Assembly: GCA_020851455.1 (NCBI GenBank)
Contig: JADZCT010000041.1
Coordinates: 114,960-178,959 of the forward strand
Source: Gemmatimonadaceae bacterium
GTDB lineage: Bacteria > Gemmatimonadota > Gemmatimonadetes > Gemmatimonadales > Gemmatimonadaceae
Direction of reading: 5' to 3'
Length of the DNA: 64,000 bases
In this document: piece by piece, positions 42,661 through 51,460 of the stretch
How the letters are laid out: each line of letters begins with the position of its first letter
Numbering within the stretch: position 1 is the stretch's first letter
Made by a program: the position numbers and the translations under genes
Notes under the pieces: model-generated
Seen by the model: only the letters and a program-made list of their open reading frames with translations
Told to the model about the DNA's origin: nothing
The model's database searches: none

Positions 42661-43506
42661 CTACTTCATCTCGGCGGCGACCTGCGCCGCGTACGCCGCG
42701 GCAACAATGTCAACCGCCTCTTCGGGATCGTCCGTGAGCGTAATCAGGTCCACGTCCCCCGGTGAGATCTTTCCCTCGCCCACCACGCGCGATTGGATCC
42801 ACCTGAACATCCCGGCCCAGTAATGGCGCCCGAAGAGAATCACCGGGAACTGCGAAATCTTCCCCGTCTGAATGAGCGTTACTGCCTCGAAAAGCTCGTC
42901 GAGCGTTCCGTAGCCGCCGGGGAATATGATGAACGCCGCGCTGTACTTGATGAACATCGTCTTCCTGACGAAGAAGTACCTGAAGTTCACCACGGTATCC
43001 ACATAAGGATTCGTTCCCTGCTCGAACGGCAGTTCGATATTGCACCCGACCGAGTGGCCGCCTGCAAGCCGGGCGCCCTTGTTCGCGGCCTCCATGATCC
43101 CGGGCCCGCCGCCGGTGATCACCGCGAAACCCCGCCTCGCGAGGCACCGCCCGACGTCCACCGCGGCCGCGTACTGCGGATCCTCGGGCGTGGTGCGCGC
43201 CGACCCGAACACGGTGACGGCCTTCTGCAGCGTGGCTAGCTTGTCGAACCCCTCGATGAACTCGCCCATGATGCGGAGCACGCGCCACGTGTCGCTGCGC
43301 GTGAACTCGTCGCCCTGGAGTATGCCCTGCAGGAACTTCGAGTCTTCGGTGAGCGCGGGGCCAACGGGCGGGCGAATCGAATCGTCCACGTGCTTCGCGC
43401 CATTGCGATTGTTCGTCGCGGAAGCGCTTGCGTCCATCGCCGGCGGCCCGGTTCGCGCTGCGCGCCCCCTGGACGCCGCCCCGCGCGATGATGTGCGTTT
43501 CGGCAT
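42661..43506 (-). CDS. LOG-family (TIGR00730-type) protein
   Basis: A 281-residue protein with a lysine-decarboxylase-like Rossmann fold of the LOG family. The core motif PGGYGTLDELFE and the earlier ITGGGPGIMEAANKGA are the phosphoribohydrolase signature. Family members cleave cytokinin or nucleoside 5'-monophosphates to base plus ribose 5-phosphate. The name lysine decarboxylase often seen in databases is misleading. The first ~55 residues are Arg/Ser/Ala-rich and probably disordered. It is divergent from the phosphodiesterase gene by 21 bp, so promoters would overlap. Confidence 0.85.
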   Translation of the reverse strand: MPKRTSSRGAASRGRAARTGPPAMDASASATNNRNGAKHVDDSIRPPVGPALTEDSKFLQGILQGDEFTRSDTWRVLRIMGEFIEGFDKLATLQKAVTVFGSARTTPEDPQYAAAVDVGRCLARRGFAVITGGGPGIMEAANKGARLAGGHSVGCNIELPFEQGTNPYVDTVVNFRYFFVRKTMFIKYSAAFIIFPGGYGTLDELFEAVTLIQTGKISQFPVILFGRHYWAGMFRWIQSRVVGEGKISPGDVDLITLTDDPEEAVDIVAAAYAAQVAAEMK

Positions 43507-43527
43507 CCACGGAGTTTACCTTCACGC

Positions 43528-44952
43528 GTGCACCACCGCGACCGCGCACCCCGGGAAACCGTGGTCATCCTCGTCGCCGACGGGGCTCGCCCCGACACCC
43601 TGGCGGCGGCGATGGACGCCGGAGAGCTCCCAGCCCTCACGCGGCTGCGCGCCGAGGGCGGGCTTCACGAGGTGACGACGGTTTTCCCGTCGGTCACGGG
43701 CCCCGCGTACGCACCGTTCCTCATGGGACGTTTCCCGGGACAGGCAGGACTTCCCGGAATCCGCTGGTACGACCGCGCCCGCACGGCCACCCGCTGGCCC
43801 TCGTGGTCACGCAGTTACGTGGGCTTCGACATGGGCTCAACCGGGCGTGATGCCGACCCGGCGTCGCCGACCCTTTTCGAGCTTGCCGGCTCACGGCTCG
43901 GCGCGCTGAGCGTGATCGAGCGCGGCCTTCCCCGTCGCGACAGGGTTGCGCGCGGCGCCCTGTTCGTGGTTCGCGCGGCCCTGACGCACTTCTCGGGCAA
44001 CGTCGAGGGATGGCTCGCGATGGACAAGCGTGTCGGTGCCCACGTCGCACGCCGCATCGCCGCCGAGCGGCCGGCGTTCGCCTTCTGCGCGCTCACTGGC
44101 ATTGACAAGACTTCCCACGCGGCCGGCCACCGCTCGGCCGCCGTCAGGCGCGCGATGCAGATCGTTGACTCCACCGCCGCCAGGATTCGCGCCGACGCCG
44201 AGGCCGACGGCCGTTGGGGCTCGATGCACCTCTGGGTGGTGAGCGACCACGGGCACTCCCCGGTGAAGTGGCACGAAGACCTCGCGGGCCTCGTCTCGTC
44301 GTGGGGCGTCCGCACGCGCGCACACCCGTGGGTCTTTGGCTTCAGGCACCGTGCCGCCGTGATGGTGAGTGGCAATGCCATGGCGCACCTCTACCTTGAC
44401 CTCTCCGACCGCGTGCGGCCCTGGTGGCCCGCGCTCGAGCCTGGCTGGGGATGGCTGGCCGACCACCTCCTCCAGCGCCCGTCAACGGACCTGCTCATCC
44501 TCCCCCACGGCCCGGACCGGGCCGACGTGCGCGCGCGCGGCCGCGGCTCGGGGTTCGTCACGGTCGCCGAAGGCCGCTACTCTTACACGCCAGCGTCCGG
44601 CGACCCGCTCGGCATTGGAGCAGTGCACGCGCTCGACGCCTCCGACGCCCACGCAGCTCTGCGTGGCAGCGACTACCCGGACGCGCTCGTGCAGATCGCC
44701 GCCCTCGCATCCAGTGCGCGCGCCGGCGACCTGATCGTCAGCGCCGCGCGCGACTGGGACCTGCGCTCCCGCTACGAACCCATCCCGCACGCGTCGTCGC
44801 ACGGAGCGCTCCACCGCGAACACATGCTCGTCCCCCTGCTGGTGAACCGGCCCCCCGCGCGCACTCCGCTCCGCACGGTTGATGTCTTCGCCTCCGCTGC
44901 CGACGCGCTCGGTGCAGGGAGCGTGCCCTCCGACGGAACGAGCTGGCTCTAG
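43528..44952 (+). CDS. Alkaline-phosphatase-superfamily phosphodiesterase
   Basis: A 474-residue enzyme of the type I phosphodiesterase / nucleotide pyrophosphatase group. Metal ligands and nucleophile can be picked out: VADGARPD (Asp), SVTGPAYAPF (Thr nucleophile), GIDKTSHAAGHRS (Asp and His), VSDHGHSPVKWH (Asp-His) and HASSHGALHREHM (distal His). It has no signal peptide, so it is cytoplasmic unless the N-terminus is mis-set. The start is GTG at 43528. The substrate could be a nucleotide, phosphonate or lipid phosphodiester. Its TAG stop is shared with the convergent acyltransferase gene (four-base overlap). Confidence 0.82.
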   Translation: MHHRDRAPRETVVILVADGARPDTLAAAMDAGELPALTRLRAEGGLHEVTTVFPSVTGPAYAPFLMGRFPGQAGLPGIRWYDRARTATRWPSWSRSYVGFDMGSTGRDADPASPTLFELAGSRLGALSVIERGLPRRDRVARGALFVVRAALTHFSGNVEGWLAMDKRVGAHVARRIAAERPAFAFCALTGIDKTSHAAGHRSAAVRRAMQIVDSTAARIRADAEADGRWGSMHLWVVSDHGHSPVKWHEDLAGLVSSWGVRTRAHPWVFGFRHRAAVMVSGNAMAHLYLDLSDRVRPWWPALEPGWGWLADHLLQRPSTDLLILPHGPDRADVRARGRGSGFVTVAEGRYSYTPASGDPLGIGAVHALDASDAHAALRGSDYPDALVQIAALASSARAGDLIVSAARDWDLRSRYEPIPHASSHGALHREHMLVPLLVNRPPARTPLRTVDVFASAADALGAGSVPSDGTSWL

Positions 44953-46295
44953 CTGCCCGCCTCGCTCAGCAGCTCGTCGAGATGGCGCGCGATTTCCCCC
45001 TGCCGCCGCCGCAGCGCCTCGACACGCTCCGGGTGACGGCGCAGCGCGAAGTACTGCCTGACTGATTGCCACACGAACCGGCGCGAATCGCCTATCGCCA
45101 GCGCGCCCAGCCCGAGCAACGGCAGCGCAACGAAAGTCACCACGGCGGCCAGTGCGCCCCAGAGCGCCCCGGCTGCGGCTGCAAGCAGCAGGAACCAGAC
45201 CAGGAAGATCACGCCGCCGTACATCACCCGGAACGTGGGAACGGAGTCTTCGCCCTCCTTTACCGAGGCACGCGTGCCGATGACGTCCGCCAGAGCGCGC
45301 GGAATCCAGAAGAGGACGAGGCCGAGCGCGGCGATTGGCGTCATGAGAATCATCGGCAGTCGGCGAGCCAGCCATGCCGCGGCGGAACCGGCGTCCATGC
45401 GCGCACGCAGCGCCGCTGGCGTGAGGCCAAGTCGGCCGAGTATCCTCTCGTGCGCGCGAACCTGGCGCGCAACCTGCCGCCACGAGCCGTCATCGCCGAG
45501 CCGGAGGCGCGCAAGCGCGTCGGTCGTTGCCGCAAGACGGCTCAACTCGGCCTCCGCGCCCGGTTCGCCGCCGCGTTCGGCGCGCCAGACCAGCTCCGCC
45601 ATCCTTACGAGCTGCTCGTCCTGCCACGCGTGAAGGTTCAGCGTCACCGCGCGCATGGACGCAGCGATGCGCCGCGTGAGTTCGCGTACCGCTTCACGGT
45701 CACTCGCGCCGCGACTCGCGAGGTCGTCCCACGCGCATGCCTCGCCAACGACCACGCGCGCCGAGCTCCTGAAAGCGCGCCGGTCGCGGAAGACCATGCC
45801 GATCGGCACGATCGGGAACGCGCGCCCGCCCAGTTCCGCCGCGGCGCCAAGCGCAATCCGCGCCGCGCCCGTCTTGAGCGGCTGCAGTCCCGAGGCGCTG
45901 TGCGCGATTCCCTCGGGGAAGATCCCAACCGCATCGCCCCGTGCAACGGCGTGGTACACGTCGCGGAACACGTCGAGGTTCTGCGCAACCAGCTTCGGGT
46001 CGTCCTGCCGGCGGTATACCGGCACCGACCCCACCGCCTTCACCAGCCACCCGAGCCCCGGGTACGTGAAAAGCGGCGCCTTGGCCATGAACCGTACGCG
46101 GCGCCGCGATGCCACCACAACGAAGGCGACGTCGAGGAGCGAGTTGGTGTGGTTGGCCACGATCAGTTCCGGGCCGGACGCCGGCGGAACGGCTCCGCCG
46201 CGAGTCACGCGGTAGTAGCCGTGCACCGCGAACCAGCTCATGGTGGGGAGCGCCGGGAGCATCCACATCGTGACGGTAATGATACTGCGCGCCAT
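44949..46295 (-). CDS. PlsC-like acyltransferase with C-terminal membrane domain
   Basis: A 448-residue protein. The N-terminal domain (about 40-230) is a glycerophosphate acyltransferase with NHTNSLLDV (the His-Asp catalytic pair, spaced HX5D as in one PlsC subgroup, versus the common HX4D) and IFPEGIAHS (FPEG motif). The following part is a helical linker, then three to four hydrophobic helices (MILMTPIAALGLVLFWI, VIFLVWFLLLAAAAGALWGALAAVVTFV, LLGLGALAI). It probably acylates lysophosphatidate or a related lipid at the inner membrane. ATG 46295 is used; a GTG at 46319 is possible. It overlaps the phosphodiesterase gene end and is divergent from the small gene before queG. Confidence 0.82.
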   Translation of the reverse strand: MARSIITVTMWMLPALPTMSWFAVHGYYRVTRGGAVPPASGPELIVANHTNSLLDVAFVVVASRRRVRFMAKAPLFTYPGLGWLVKAVGSVPVYRRQDDPKLVAQNLDVFRDVYHAVARGDAVGIFPEGIAHSASGLQPLKTGAARIALGAAAELGGRAFPIVPIGMVFRDRRAFRSSARVVVGEACAWDDLASRGASDREAVRELTRRIAASMRAVTLNLHAWQDEQLVRMAELVWRAERGGEPGAEAELSRLAATTDALARLRLGDDGSWRQVARQVRAHERILGRLGLTPAALRARMDAGSAAAWLARRLPMILMTPIAALGLVLFWIPRALADVIGTRASVKEGEDSVPTFRVMYGGVIFLVWFLLLAAAAGALWGALAAVVTFVALPLLGLGALAIGDSRRFVWQSVRQYFALRRHPERVEALRRRQGEIARHLDELLSEAGS

Positions 46296-46334
46296 ACGTT
46301 GATCGGCGGCGGCTCTCACACGATCTTCAATGGA

Positions 46335-46583
46335 ATGAGCTGGTCCGGTCTGTCGGTACGCCTCGCGCTCCGCGCCATCGCCTCCCCTCGGCTGGCCGCC
46401 GATCTACTGCGCGTGGCCTGGCGCTTCCGCACGCGCGACTGGTACCGCCGTCCTCCGTTCCTCCCGCTGCCCGACCGCGCCTACGTCGCGTGGCGCATGC
46501 ACACTGCCTATGGCGACCATAACGCCGTGCCGCCCGTTACCGACGTGATTCGCTACGCGCGCTGGGCACGGCGAATGCCGTGA
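46335..46583 (+). CDS. Small conserved protein overlapping queG
   Basis: An 82-residue protein starting MSWSGLSVRLALRAIASPRLAADLLRVAWRFR, then RPPFLPLPDRAYVAWRMHTAYGDHNAVPPVTDVIRYARW. The PFLPLP ... WRMHTAYGD block looks conserved. I recall similar small proteins next to queG in related bacteria, but no function is known. It could help queuosine biosynthesis or be an unrelated passenger. Its stop codon overlaps the queG start as GTGA, so translation is coupled. There is no signal peptide; the N-terminal half is amphipathic. Confidence 0.65.
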   Translation: MSWSGLSVRLALRAIASPRLAADLLRVAWRFRTRDWYRRPPFLPLPDRAYVAWRMHTAYGDHNAVPPVTDVIRYARWARRMP

Positions 46584-47542
46584 CGCTCTCGCAGCGGCTC
46601 AAGGCGCAGGCGTATGCAGCCGGGTTCGACCTCGCCGGAATCGCAATGCTCGGACCGGTGGAAGAGGCCGCGCACTACGACGCATGGCTCGCCAACGGAT
46701 ACGCCGCGACGATGGACTACATGCACCGCAACGTCGACGTGCGCCGCGACACCACGCGCCCCAAGCCCGGCATGCGATTCGCGCTCGTCGTTGCCCTCGA
46801 CTACGGCGGCGCCGAACCCGGCGGGCCCGTTGCGCGCTATGCGCGTGGCGACGACTACCACCGGCTCATGTGGGACCGGCTCGACGAACTGGGCGAGTGG
46901 CTGCGAACCGAAGCCGGCGGCAAGACCCGCTCGTACGTTGACACCGGCCCGATACTCGAGCGGGCACTCGCGCGCAACGCCGGGCTCGGCTGGATCGGCA
47001 AGAACGCCATGCTCATCAACCCCGACATCGGCTCGTTCTTCTTCATTGGCGCGCTTTTTACCGATGTCGAGCTCGAACCCGACCGACCGTTCGCCACCGA
47101 CCACTGCGGCACGTGCCGCCGCTGCCTCGATGCCTGCCCCACTGGCGCGTTTGCCGCGCCGCGCGTGCTCGATGCCGCCAGGTGCATCTCGTACCTCACC
47201 ATCGAACTTCGCGGTCCCATCCCGCCCGAACTGCGCGAGGGCGTCGGCGCGCGCCTCTATGGCTGCGATGTCTGCCAGGAGGTCTGCCCCTGGAACGTGA
47301 AGTTCGCCCGGGAGGCGCGGGAACCCGCGTTCAAGCCGCGTGGCAACCTGGGGAGCAACGACGCCAGGGCGCTGGCGGACGAATGGCTCGCGATGGACGC
47401 CCATGCATACGCAACGGCATTTCGCAACTCCGCCATGAAGCGAGCCAGGCTGGACGGGCTGCAGCGGAACGCGCACGCCGTGCTCGACAACCTCCGCGGA
47501 CCGGGCAACGAAGGGCCTGCTGATCCGCCGGCCGGCGCGTAA
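46580..47542 (+). CDS. queG: Epoxyqueuosine reductase QueG
   Basis: A 320-residue enzyme that reduces epoxyqueuosine to queuosine in tRNA, using cobalamin and two [4Fe-4S] clusters. Motifs are the N-terminal GFDLAGIAMLGP, TGPILERALARNAGLGWIGKN (cofactor region), the first cluster CGTCRRCLDACP and the second CDVCQEVCPW. It is slightly shorter than E. coli QueG because it lacks the HEAT-like C-terminal extension. The GTG start overlaps the preceding gene. The CDF transporter gene starts 11 bp downstream. Confidence 0.93.
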   Translation: MTLSQRLKAQAYAAGFDLAGIAMLGPVEEAAHYDAWLANGYAATMDYMHRNVDVRRDTTRPKPGMRFALVVALDYGGAEPGGPVARYARGDDYHRLMWDRLDELGEWLRTEAGGKTRSYVDTGPILERALARNAGLGWIGKNAMLINPDIGSFFFIGALFTDVELEPDRPFATDHCGTCRRCLDACPTGAFAAPRVLDAARCISYLTIELRGPIPPELREGVGARLYGCDVCQEVCPWNVKFAREAREPAFKPRGNLGSNDARALADEWLAMDAHAYATAFRNSAMKRARLDGLQRNAHAVLDNLRGPGNEGPADPPAGA

Positions 47543-47553
47543 CTTCACACCCG

Positions 47554-48447
47554 ATGGCGCATAACCACGACGCCAGCGCGCGCGGCATCCGCGCGACGCA
47601 AGCCGCCATGCTCGTTAACACGGTTCTGGCGATCACCAAGCTGGTCGCCGGGCTCGTCGGCAACGCCTACGCCCTCGTCGCCGACGCCGTCGAGTCCACG
47701 GGCGATATCCTGTCGTCAACGATCGTCCTGGGCGCGCTGCGACTCTCCGCCCGCGACCCCGATGGCGACTACCCGTTCGGCTACGGCAAAGCCGAGTCGG
47801 TTGCCGCCGCCGCCGTCTCCCTCATGCTCCTCGGCGCGGCGGTTGGCATCGCCGTCCAGGCCATACTCGAGATCCGCACGCCCCACCACGCGCCCGCCCC
47901 GTGGACACTGGGCGTCCTCGTCACGGTAATCGTCATCAAGTGGGTCCTGGCGCGGCGCGTGGCAGCCGTCGGCAACGAGACGGGAAGCCCCGCCGTGAAG
48001 GCCGACTCGTGGCATCACTTCAGCGACGCGATCACCTCGGCGGCAGCATTCGTCGGGATCTCGATCGCCGTCATCGGCGGCCCCGGATGGGAATCGGCTG
48101 ACGACTGGGGCGCGCTCGCCGCATCGTGCGTGATCGCATGGAACGGTGCGATCCTGCTGAAACCCGCGCTTCATGACCTCATGGACCGCGCGCCCGGCGG
48201 CGACATCATGGAACAGGTGCGGCAGGCAGCCAACGACGTGGACGGCGTCCGCTGCACTGAAAAGCTTGCAGTGCGACGTGCAGGCGCCGTGTACTTCGTT
48301 GACATCCACGTGCAGGCCGACCCCGACATGCCGCTGCACGATGCACACGTGCTCAGCGGACGCGTGAAAGGTGCCATCCGGTCCGCCCTCCCGCAGGTGC
48401 AGTCCGTGCTAGTTCACATGGAGCCCTACGAGGGCCACGACGGCTGA
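47554..48447 (+). CDS. Cation diffusion facilitator transporter
   Basis: A 297-residue CDF family efflux protein for divalent cations (Zn, Fe, Co, Mn). Six transmembrane helices fit residues about 15-210. The TM2 metal motif is ADAVESTGD, with Glu where many members have His, and TM5 has WHHFSDAITS (HxxxD). The C-terminal cytoplasmic domain (about 205-297) ends LVHMEPYEGHDG, with His residues like the metal-sensing dimer domain. Substrate specificity cannot be fixed from sequence. It is in the same orientation as queG (11 bp) and the following hydrolase (8 bp), probably one transcript. Confidence 0.9.
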   Translation: MAHNHDASARGIRATQAAMLVNTVLAITKLVAGLVGNAYALVADAVESTGDILSSTIVLGALRLSARDPDGDYPFGYGKAESVAAAAVSLMLLGAAVGIAVQAILEIRTPHHAPAPWTLGVLVTVIVIKWVLARRVAAVGNETGSPAVKADSWHHFSDAITSAAAFVGISIAVIGGPGWESADDWGALAASCVIAWNGAILLKPALHDLMDRAPGGDIMEQVRQAANDVDGVRCTEKLAVRRAGAVYFVDIHVQADPDMPLHDAHVLSGRVKGAIRSALPQVQSVLVHMEPYEGHDG

Positions 48448-48454
48448 GGCAGGC

Positions 48455-49465
48455 ATGCTCACCCCTCGCACCCGGGATACCTTGCACGGCATAGCGCCAC
48501 CTCGAGACCGCACCCTCTGGCTTCACCAACCGATCGAGCGATCGTTGCCGCCGTCCTTTCGCGAGCGCTACGCCGCCTTCCGCCGAACGCAGCCGCGCAC
48601 CCCGCGCCTCACGAAGCGCATGGTGAACGCCCGCGGGCTCGACTTCGCGGTCTTCACGTCGCCGGCCGTGCCCGGATCGCTTCCGCTTGCGTGCGTCACA
48701 GGCGGCATGATCTACAGCCACGCACTCCTCTGGCCGGCGCTCTCGCCGCTCGCGGCGGGGCGCCAGGTGATCCTGTACGACCTCCGCGGACGAGGTGCCT
48801 CGCAGGCCGCGCCGGCTCCGCGCCAGTCACGCGTCGAGTTCGACGCCGCCGACGTTCCTGCGATCCGCGATGCCATGGGTTTCGCGCGGTGGGACGTGCT
48901 CGGTCATTCGTGGGGCGGCGGAATCGCGATGCTCGCCGCCGCGCGCGACCCGGAGGGGACGCGGCGCCTTGTGATGGTTGACGCCGTCGGCGTCACGAGC
49001 GACTGGATCGCGGATCTCCACGAAGCAGCCCTCGCGCGCCTCCACGGGCGCGATCGCGCGGTTCTCGCCGCGCTCGACCCCCGTCTCCTTCAGGACGACA
49101 ACCCACAAACCCATGGCGAGTACTCGCGCGCCATCTATCCCGCCTACTTCTCCGATCCAACCAGGATCGGCGGCTTCAGCCCACCACCCGAGACCAGCCA
49201 GACCGGCGCCGCCGTGGCGGCGCTGCTGCGTCGCGAAGGCTACGACTGGCGCCCCGACGCCGCCCGCGTGGCCGCAACGACGCTCCTCATCCACGGCAGC
49301 GACGACGTGCTGCCGCCGCGCCTCGCCCACGAGACCGCCGCCGTCATCACCCGCGCGCGCGTCGAGGTCATAACCGGCGCGGGGCATATGCCGTTCTGGG
49401 AACAGCCGGAGTGGTTCTTCCGGATCGTCAGTCAGTTTCTCGACGCACCCGACCTCGGCAGATGA
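48455..49465 (+). CDS. Alpha/beta hydrolase
   Basis: A 336-residue alpha/beta hydrolase without signal peptide. The oxyanion loop is TGGMIYSH, the LYDLRGRG loop is present, and the nucleophile elbow is GHSWGGG (Ser about 151). The acid is in IHGSDDVLPP and the base His in GAGHMPFWEQPEW. The first ~50 residues (PPRDRTLWLHQPIERSLPPSF) are an N-terminal extension. The reaction is unknown; closest in feel to proline iminopeptidase-like or esterase subgroups. Its stop overlaps the matrixin-like gene as ATGA. Confidence 0.83.
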   Translation: MLTPRTRDTLHGIAPPRDRTLWLHQPIERSLPPSFRERYAAFRRTQPRTPRLTKRMVNARGLDFAVFTSPAVPGSLPLACVTGGMIYSHALLWPALSPLAAGRQVILYDLRGRGASQAAPAPRQSRVEFDAADVPAIRDAMGFARWDVLGHSWGGGIAMLAAARDPEGTRRLVMVDAVGVTSDWIADLHEAALARLHGRDRAVLAALDPRLLQDDNPQTHGEYSRAIYPAYFSDPTRIGGFSPPPETSQTGAAVAALLRREGYDWRPDAARVAATTLLIHGSDDVLPPRLAHETAAVITRARVEVITGAGHMPFWEQPEWFFRIVSQFLDAPDLGR

Positions 49466-50247
49466 AACGCGGCGAGATCGCGCTGATTGCAGTCGGCACC
49501 GCCTTCGCCGCGTTCGTCGCGGTCGAAGCCGTGCGCTCCGTGCGCACGCGCAGCCAGCGGGGCAGCGAGCCCGACACCGCCAGCCAGACAGTCGAGCTCC
49601 GCACGCAGGAAGGCGACCTCGTAAGCGTTCGCCGCTCCGACCTCCCGCCGCCGCCCCCTAAGGACTACGTGGCAATTGGCAACGAGCTTGCCGTCGCGAG
49701 CGGGTTCACGTACATCGGCGCAATCCTCAAGGCGCGCAACGGACACATCGCGCGCTGGGTTGACCGGCGCAACGACCCGATCACCGTCTGGATCCAGCGC
49801 TCGCCGGACGTGCGCGACTTCTGGCCCGACTTTCCCGACCGCGTGCGCGACGCATTCTTCACCTGGTCGAACGCGGGCATCCCGATCCGATTCCTCTTCA
49901 TCCACGATTCCACGAACGCCGAGGTGCGCGTCCGCTGGCTCGATCACTTTCCCGATCAGGCCGCGGGCAAGACCTACTGGGTACGCGATGTCAATTGGTG
50001 GATCCTGGGCGCCGATATCGAATTGGCGCTTCACTCCGCCAACGGCGAGGCGTACGATCGCGACGCGGTGCATGCCATCGCGCTGCACGAAGTCGGGCAC
50101 CTCATCGGGCTCGACCACTCGCCAAACCCCGACGACGTGATGGCCCCGCGCGTGCACTCGATGCAGCTCTCGCTGACCGACCTGCGCACGGCGAACCTCA
50201 TCTACAAGCTGCCCCCGGGCGCCGTCGCCGACACGGCGCGGCGCTGA
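49462..50247 (+). CDS. Membrane-anchored matrixin-like metallopeptidase
   Basis: A 261-residue metzincin. One N-terminal transmembrane segment (about 5-22, IALIAVGTAFAAFVAV) anchors it; the catalytic domain faces the periplasm. The zinc motif HEVGHLIGLDHS (HExxHxxGxxH) is complete, and the Met-turn follows in DDVMAPRVHSM. The region before it (PDVRDFWPDFPDRVRDAFFTWSNAG) fits the matrixin fold. Possible roles are cleavage of surface or membrane-bound regulators. It is coupled to the upstream hydrolase (ATGA) and touches the convergent PDZ gene end (stop codons adjacent). Confidence 0.85.
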   Translation: MKRGEIALIAVGTAFAAFVAVEAVRSVRTRSQRGSEPDTASQTVELRTQEGDLVSVRRSDLPPPPPKDYVAIGNELAVASGFTYIGAILKARNGHIARWVDRRNDPITVWIQRSPDVRDFWPDFPDRVRDAFFTWSNAGIPIRFLFIHDSTNAEVRVRWLDHFPDQAAGKTYWVRDVNWWILGADIELALHSANGEAYDRDAVHAIALHEVGHLIGLDHSPNPDDVMAPRVHSMQLSLTDLRTANLIYKLPPGAVADTARR

Positions 50248-51459
50248 CTACTGCCGCGGATCGCGCGGGCGCAGCACGATGCTGGTCTGCCGCCGCGCGC
50301 GCATCACCTTCAGCGTCACGCCCTGCGGCCCCGCCTCGCTGAACCGCCGCCAGAGCGTAACAGGCGATGCAACGGCCGAGTCGGCCACGGAAACTATCAC
50401 GTCACCCTTGCGCAGCCCCGCTGCCTCGGCCGGCGTGCCGGTGGCCACGGAAAGAACCAGCAGTCCTTTGTCCACGCCCACCGTTTCGCGCCAGTCGGCA
50501 TCGAGCGGCAGGAGTTGTGCTCCGCCGATCATGTTCCCCGCCGGCGCAAAGGGCGCGATCGGGGCGAACTCCGCCCGGAACGTCGCGCGCGCGGAGTCCG
50601 ATACCGAATCAGGCCGCGAAGGACGGCCAAAGAAGAGCCCCCTCACCATGCCGCCCGCCGGCGCGGCCCGGCTCGGCATCGCGGGCGGGCGCTGCCCCGC
50701 CTGAGGCGCAGGGGGCAACCCGAGCGTCACCTGCGGCGCGAGCCTCGACGCCACCAACGCCTCCTCCGCCCAGGTGCACGGCGACGCCGCGTCGTCCGGC
50801 CGCTTCCCGACCACAACGGCGATGCTCTCTTCGCGCCCCCCGCGCAGCACACGCACGACGACGCGCGCCCCCGGCTTGAGGAGTGCGTCCAGCGGCACCG
50901 CTCTCGCCACGTCGTACCCGCCTATCGCCGTGAGCTGGTCGCCGGCCCTCAGCCCGCCGCGCTGCGCCGGCGATCCCGGCTCCACCGACACGATCTCCGG
51001 GCTCGTGGGAAAGTAGTACAGCGCGCGGCCGTCACTCTCCGGGCGTACGTCTATTCCCGTGAAGTTGACGCCGAGGTACCCTTCCGGCCCCAGCGTATCC
51101 TGAGCGCACTTGAGCCGAAGCCGCGAAGCGAGCGCGGTCTTCCTTGCCGCCGCTGCGTAAAGCTGCGTCTGGATATCGCGCAGGCGCGCGTCCACAACCC
51201 GCGCCACGATTGCCTCGCGCAGCGCCTCGGCCAGCCGTTGCTCTGCCTCCTGCGACGTCATCAGTTGCGCCGCGAGCCGCATGAGCTCGCCCTCGGCCAT
51301 CGCCATCCTGTTGCTAACCGCGGCAAGCGAATCCATGCGCCCGGAATCCGGCGCGATCCGCGCCGGGCGCTGTCGAACCGGCTGCGCGCCACACTCCGCC
51401 ACCGCGGCAAAGCCAAGTGACGCGGCGGCCGCGCCAGCCATCAACGCGACGCGACGCAT
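50248..51459 (-). CDS. Exported tandem-PDZ protein
   Basis: A 403-residue protein with an N-terminal signal-like segment (VALMAGAAAASLGFAAVAECGA). A helical stretch about 40-115 (EAEQRLAEALREAIVARVVDARLRD) leads to two PDZ domains: GYLGVNFTGID ... PAQRGGLRAGDQLTAIGG (about 128-220) and GLLVLSVATGTPAEAAGLRKGDVIVSV (about 325-400). No trypsin-like protease domain is present, so it is not a DegS/DegP homologue. It may bind C-termini of misfolded envelope proteins. It is the third gene of the sigma / anti-sigma / PDZ run (one-base gap to anti-sigma), suggesting a role in stress sensing. Confidence 0.8.
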   Translation of the reverse strand: MRRVALMAGAAAASLGFAAVAECGAQPVRQRPARIAPDSGRMDSLAAVSNRMAMAEGELMRLAAQLMTSQEAEQRLAEALREAIVARVVDARLRDIQTQLYAAAARKTALASRLRLKCAQDTLGPEGYLGVNFTGIDVRPESDGRALYYFPTSPEIVSVEPGSPAQRGGLRAGDQLTAIGGYDVARAVPLDALLKPGARVVVRVLRGGREESIAVVVGKRPDDAASPCTWAEEALVASRLAPQVTLGLPPAPQAGQRPPAMPSRAAPAGGMVRGLFFGRPSRPDSVSDSARATFRAEFAPIAPFAPAGNMIGGAQLLPLDADWRETVGVDKGLLVLSVATGTPAEAAGLRKGDVIVSVADSAVASPVTLWRRFSEAGPQGVTLKVMRARRQTSIVLRPRDPRQ

Positions 51460-51460
51460 C

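Noticed and set aside
44949..46319. GTG start at 46319 for the acyltransferase
   Set aside because: It adds only eight residues and lacks a ribosome binding site. The ATG at 46295 is a better start, though not certain.
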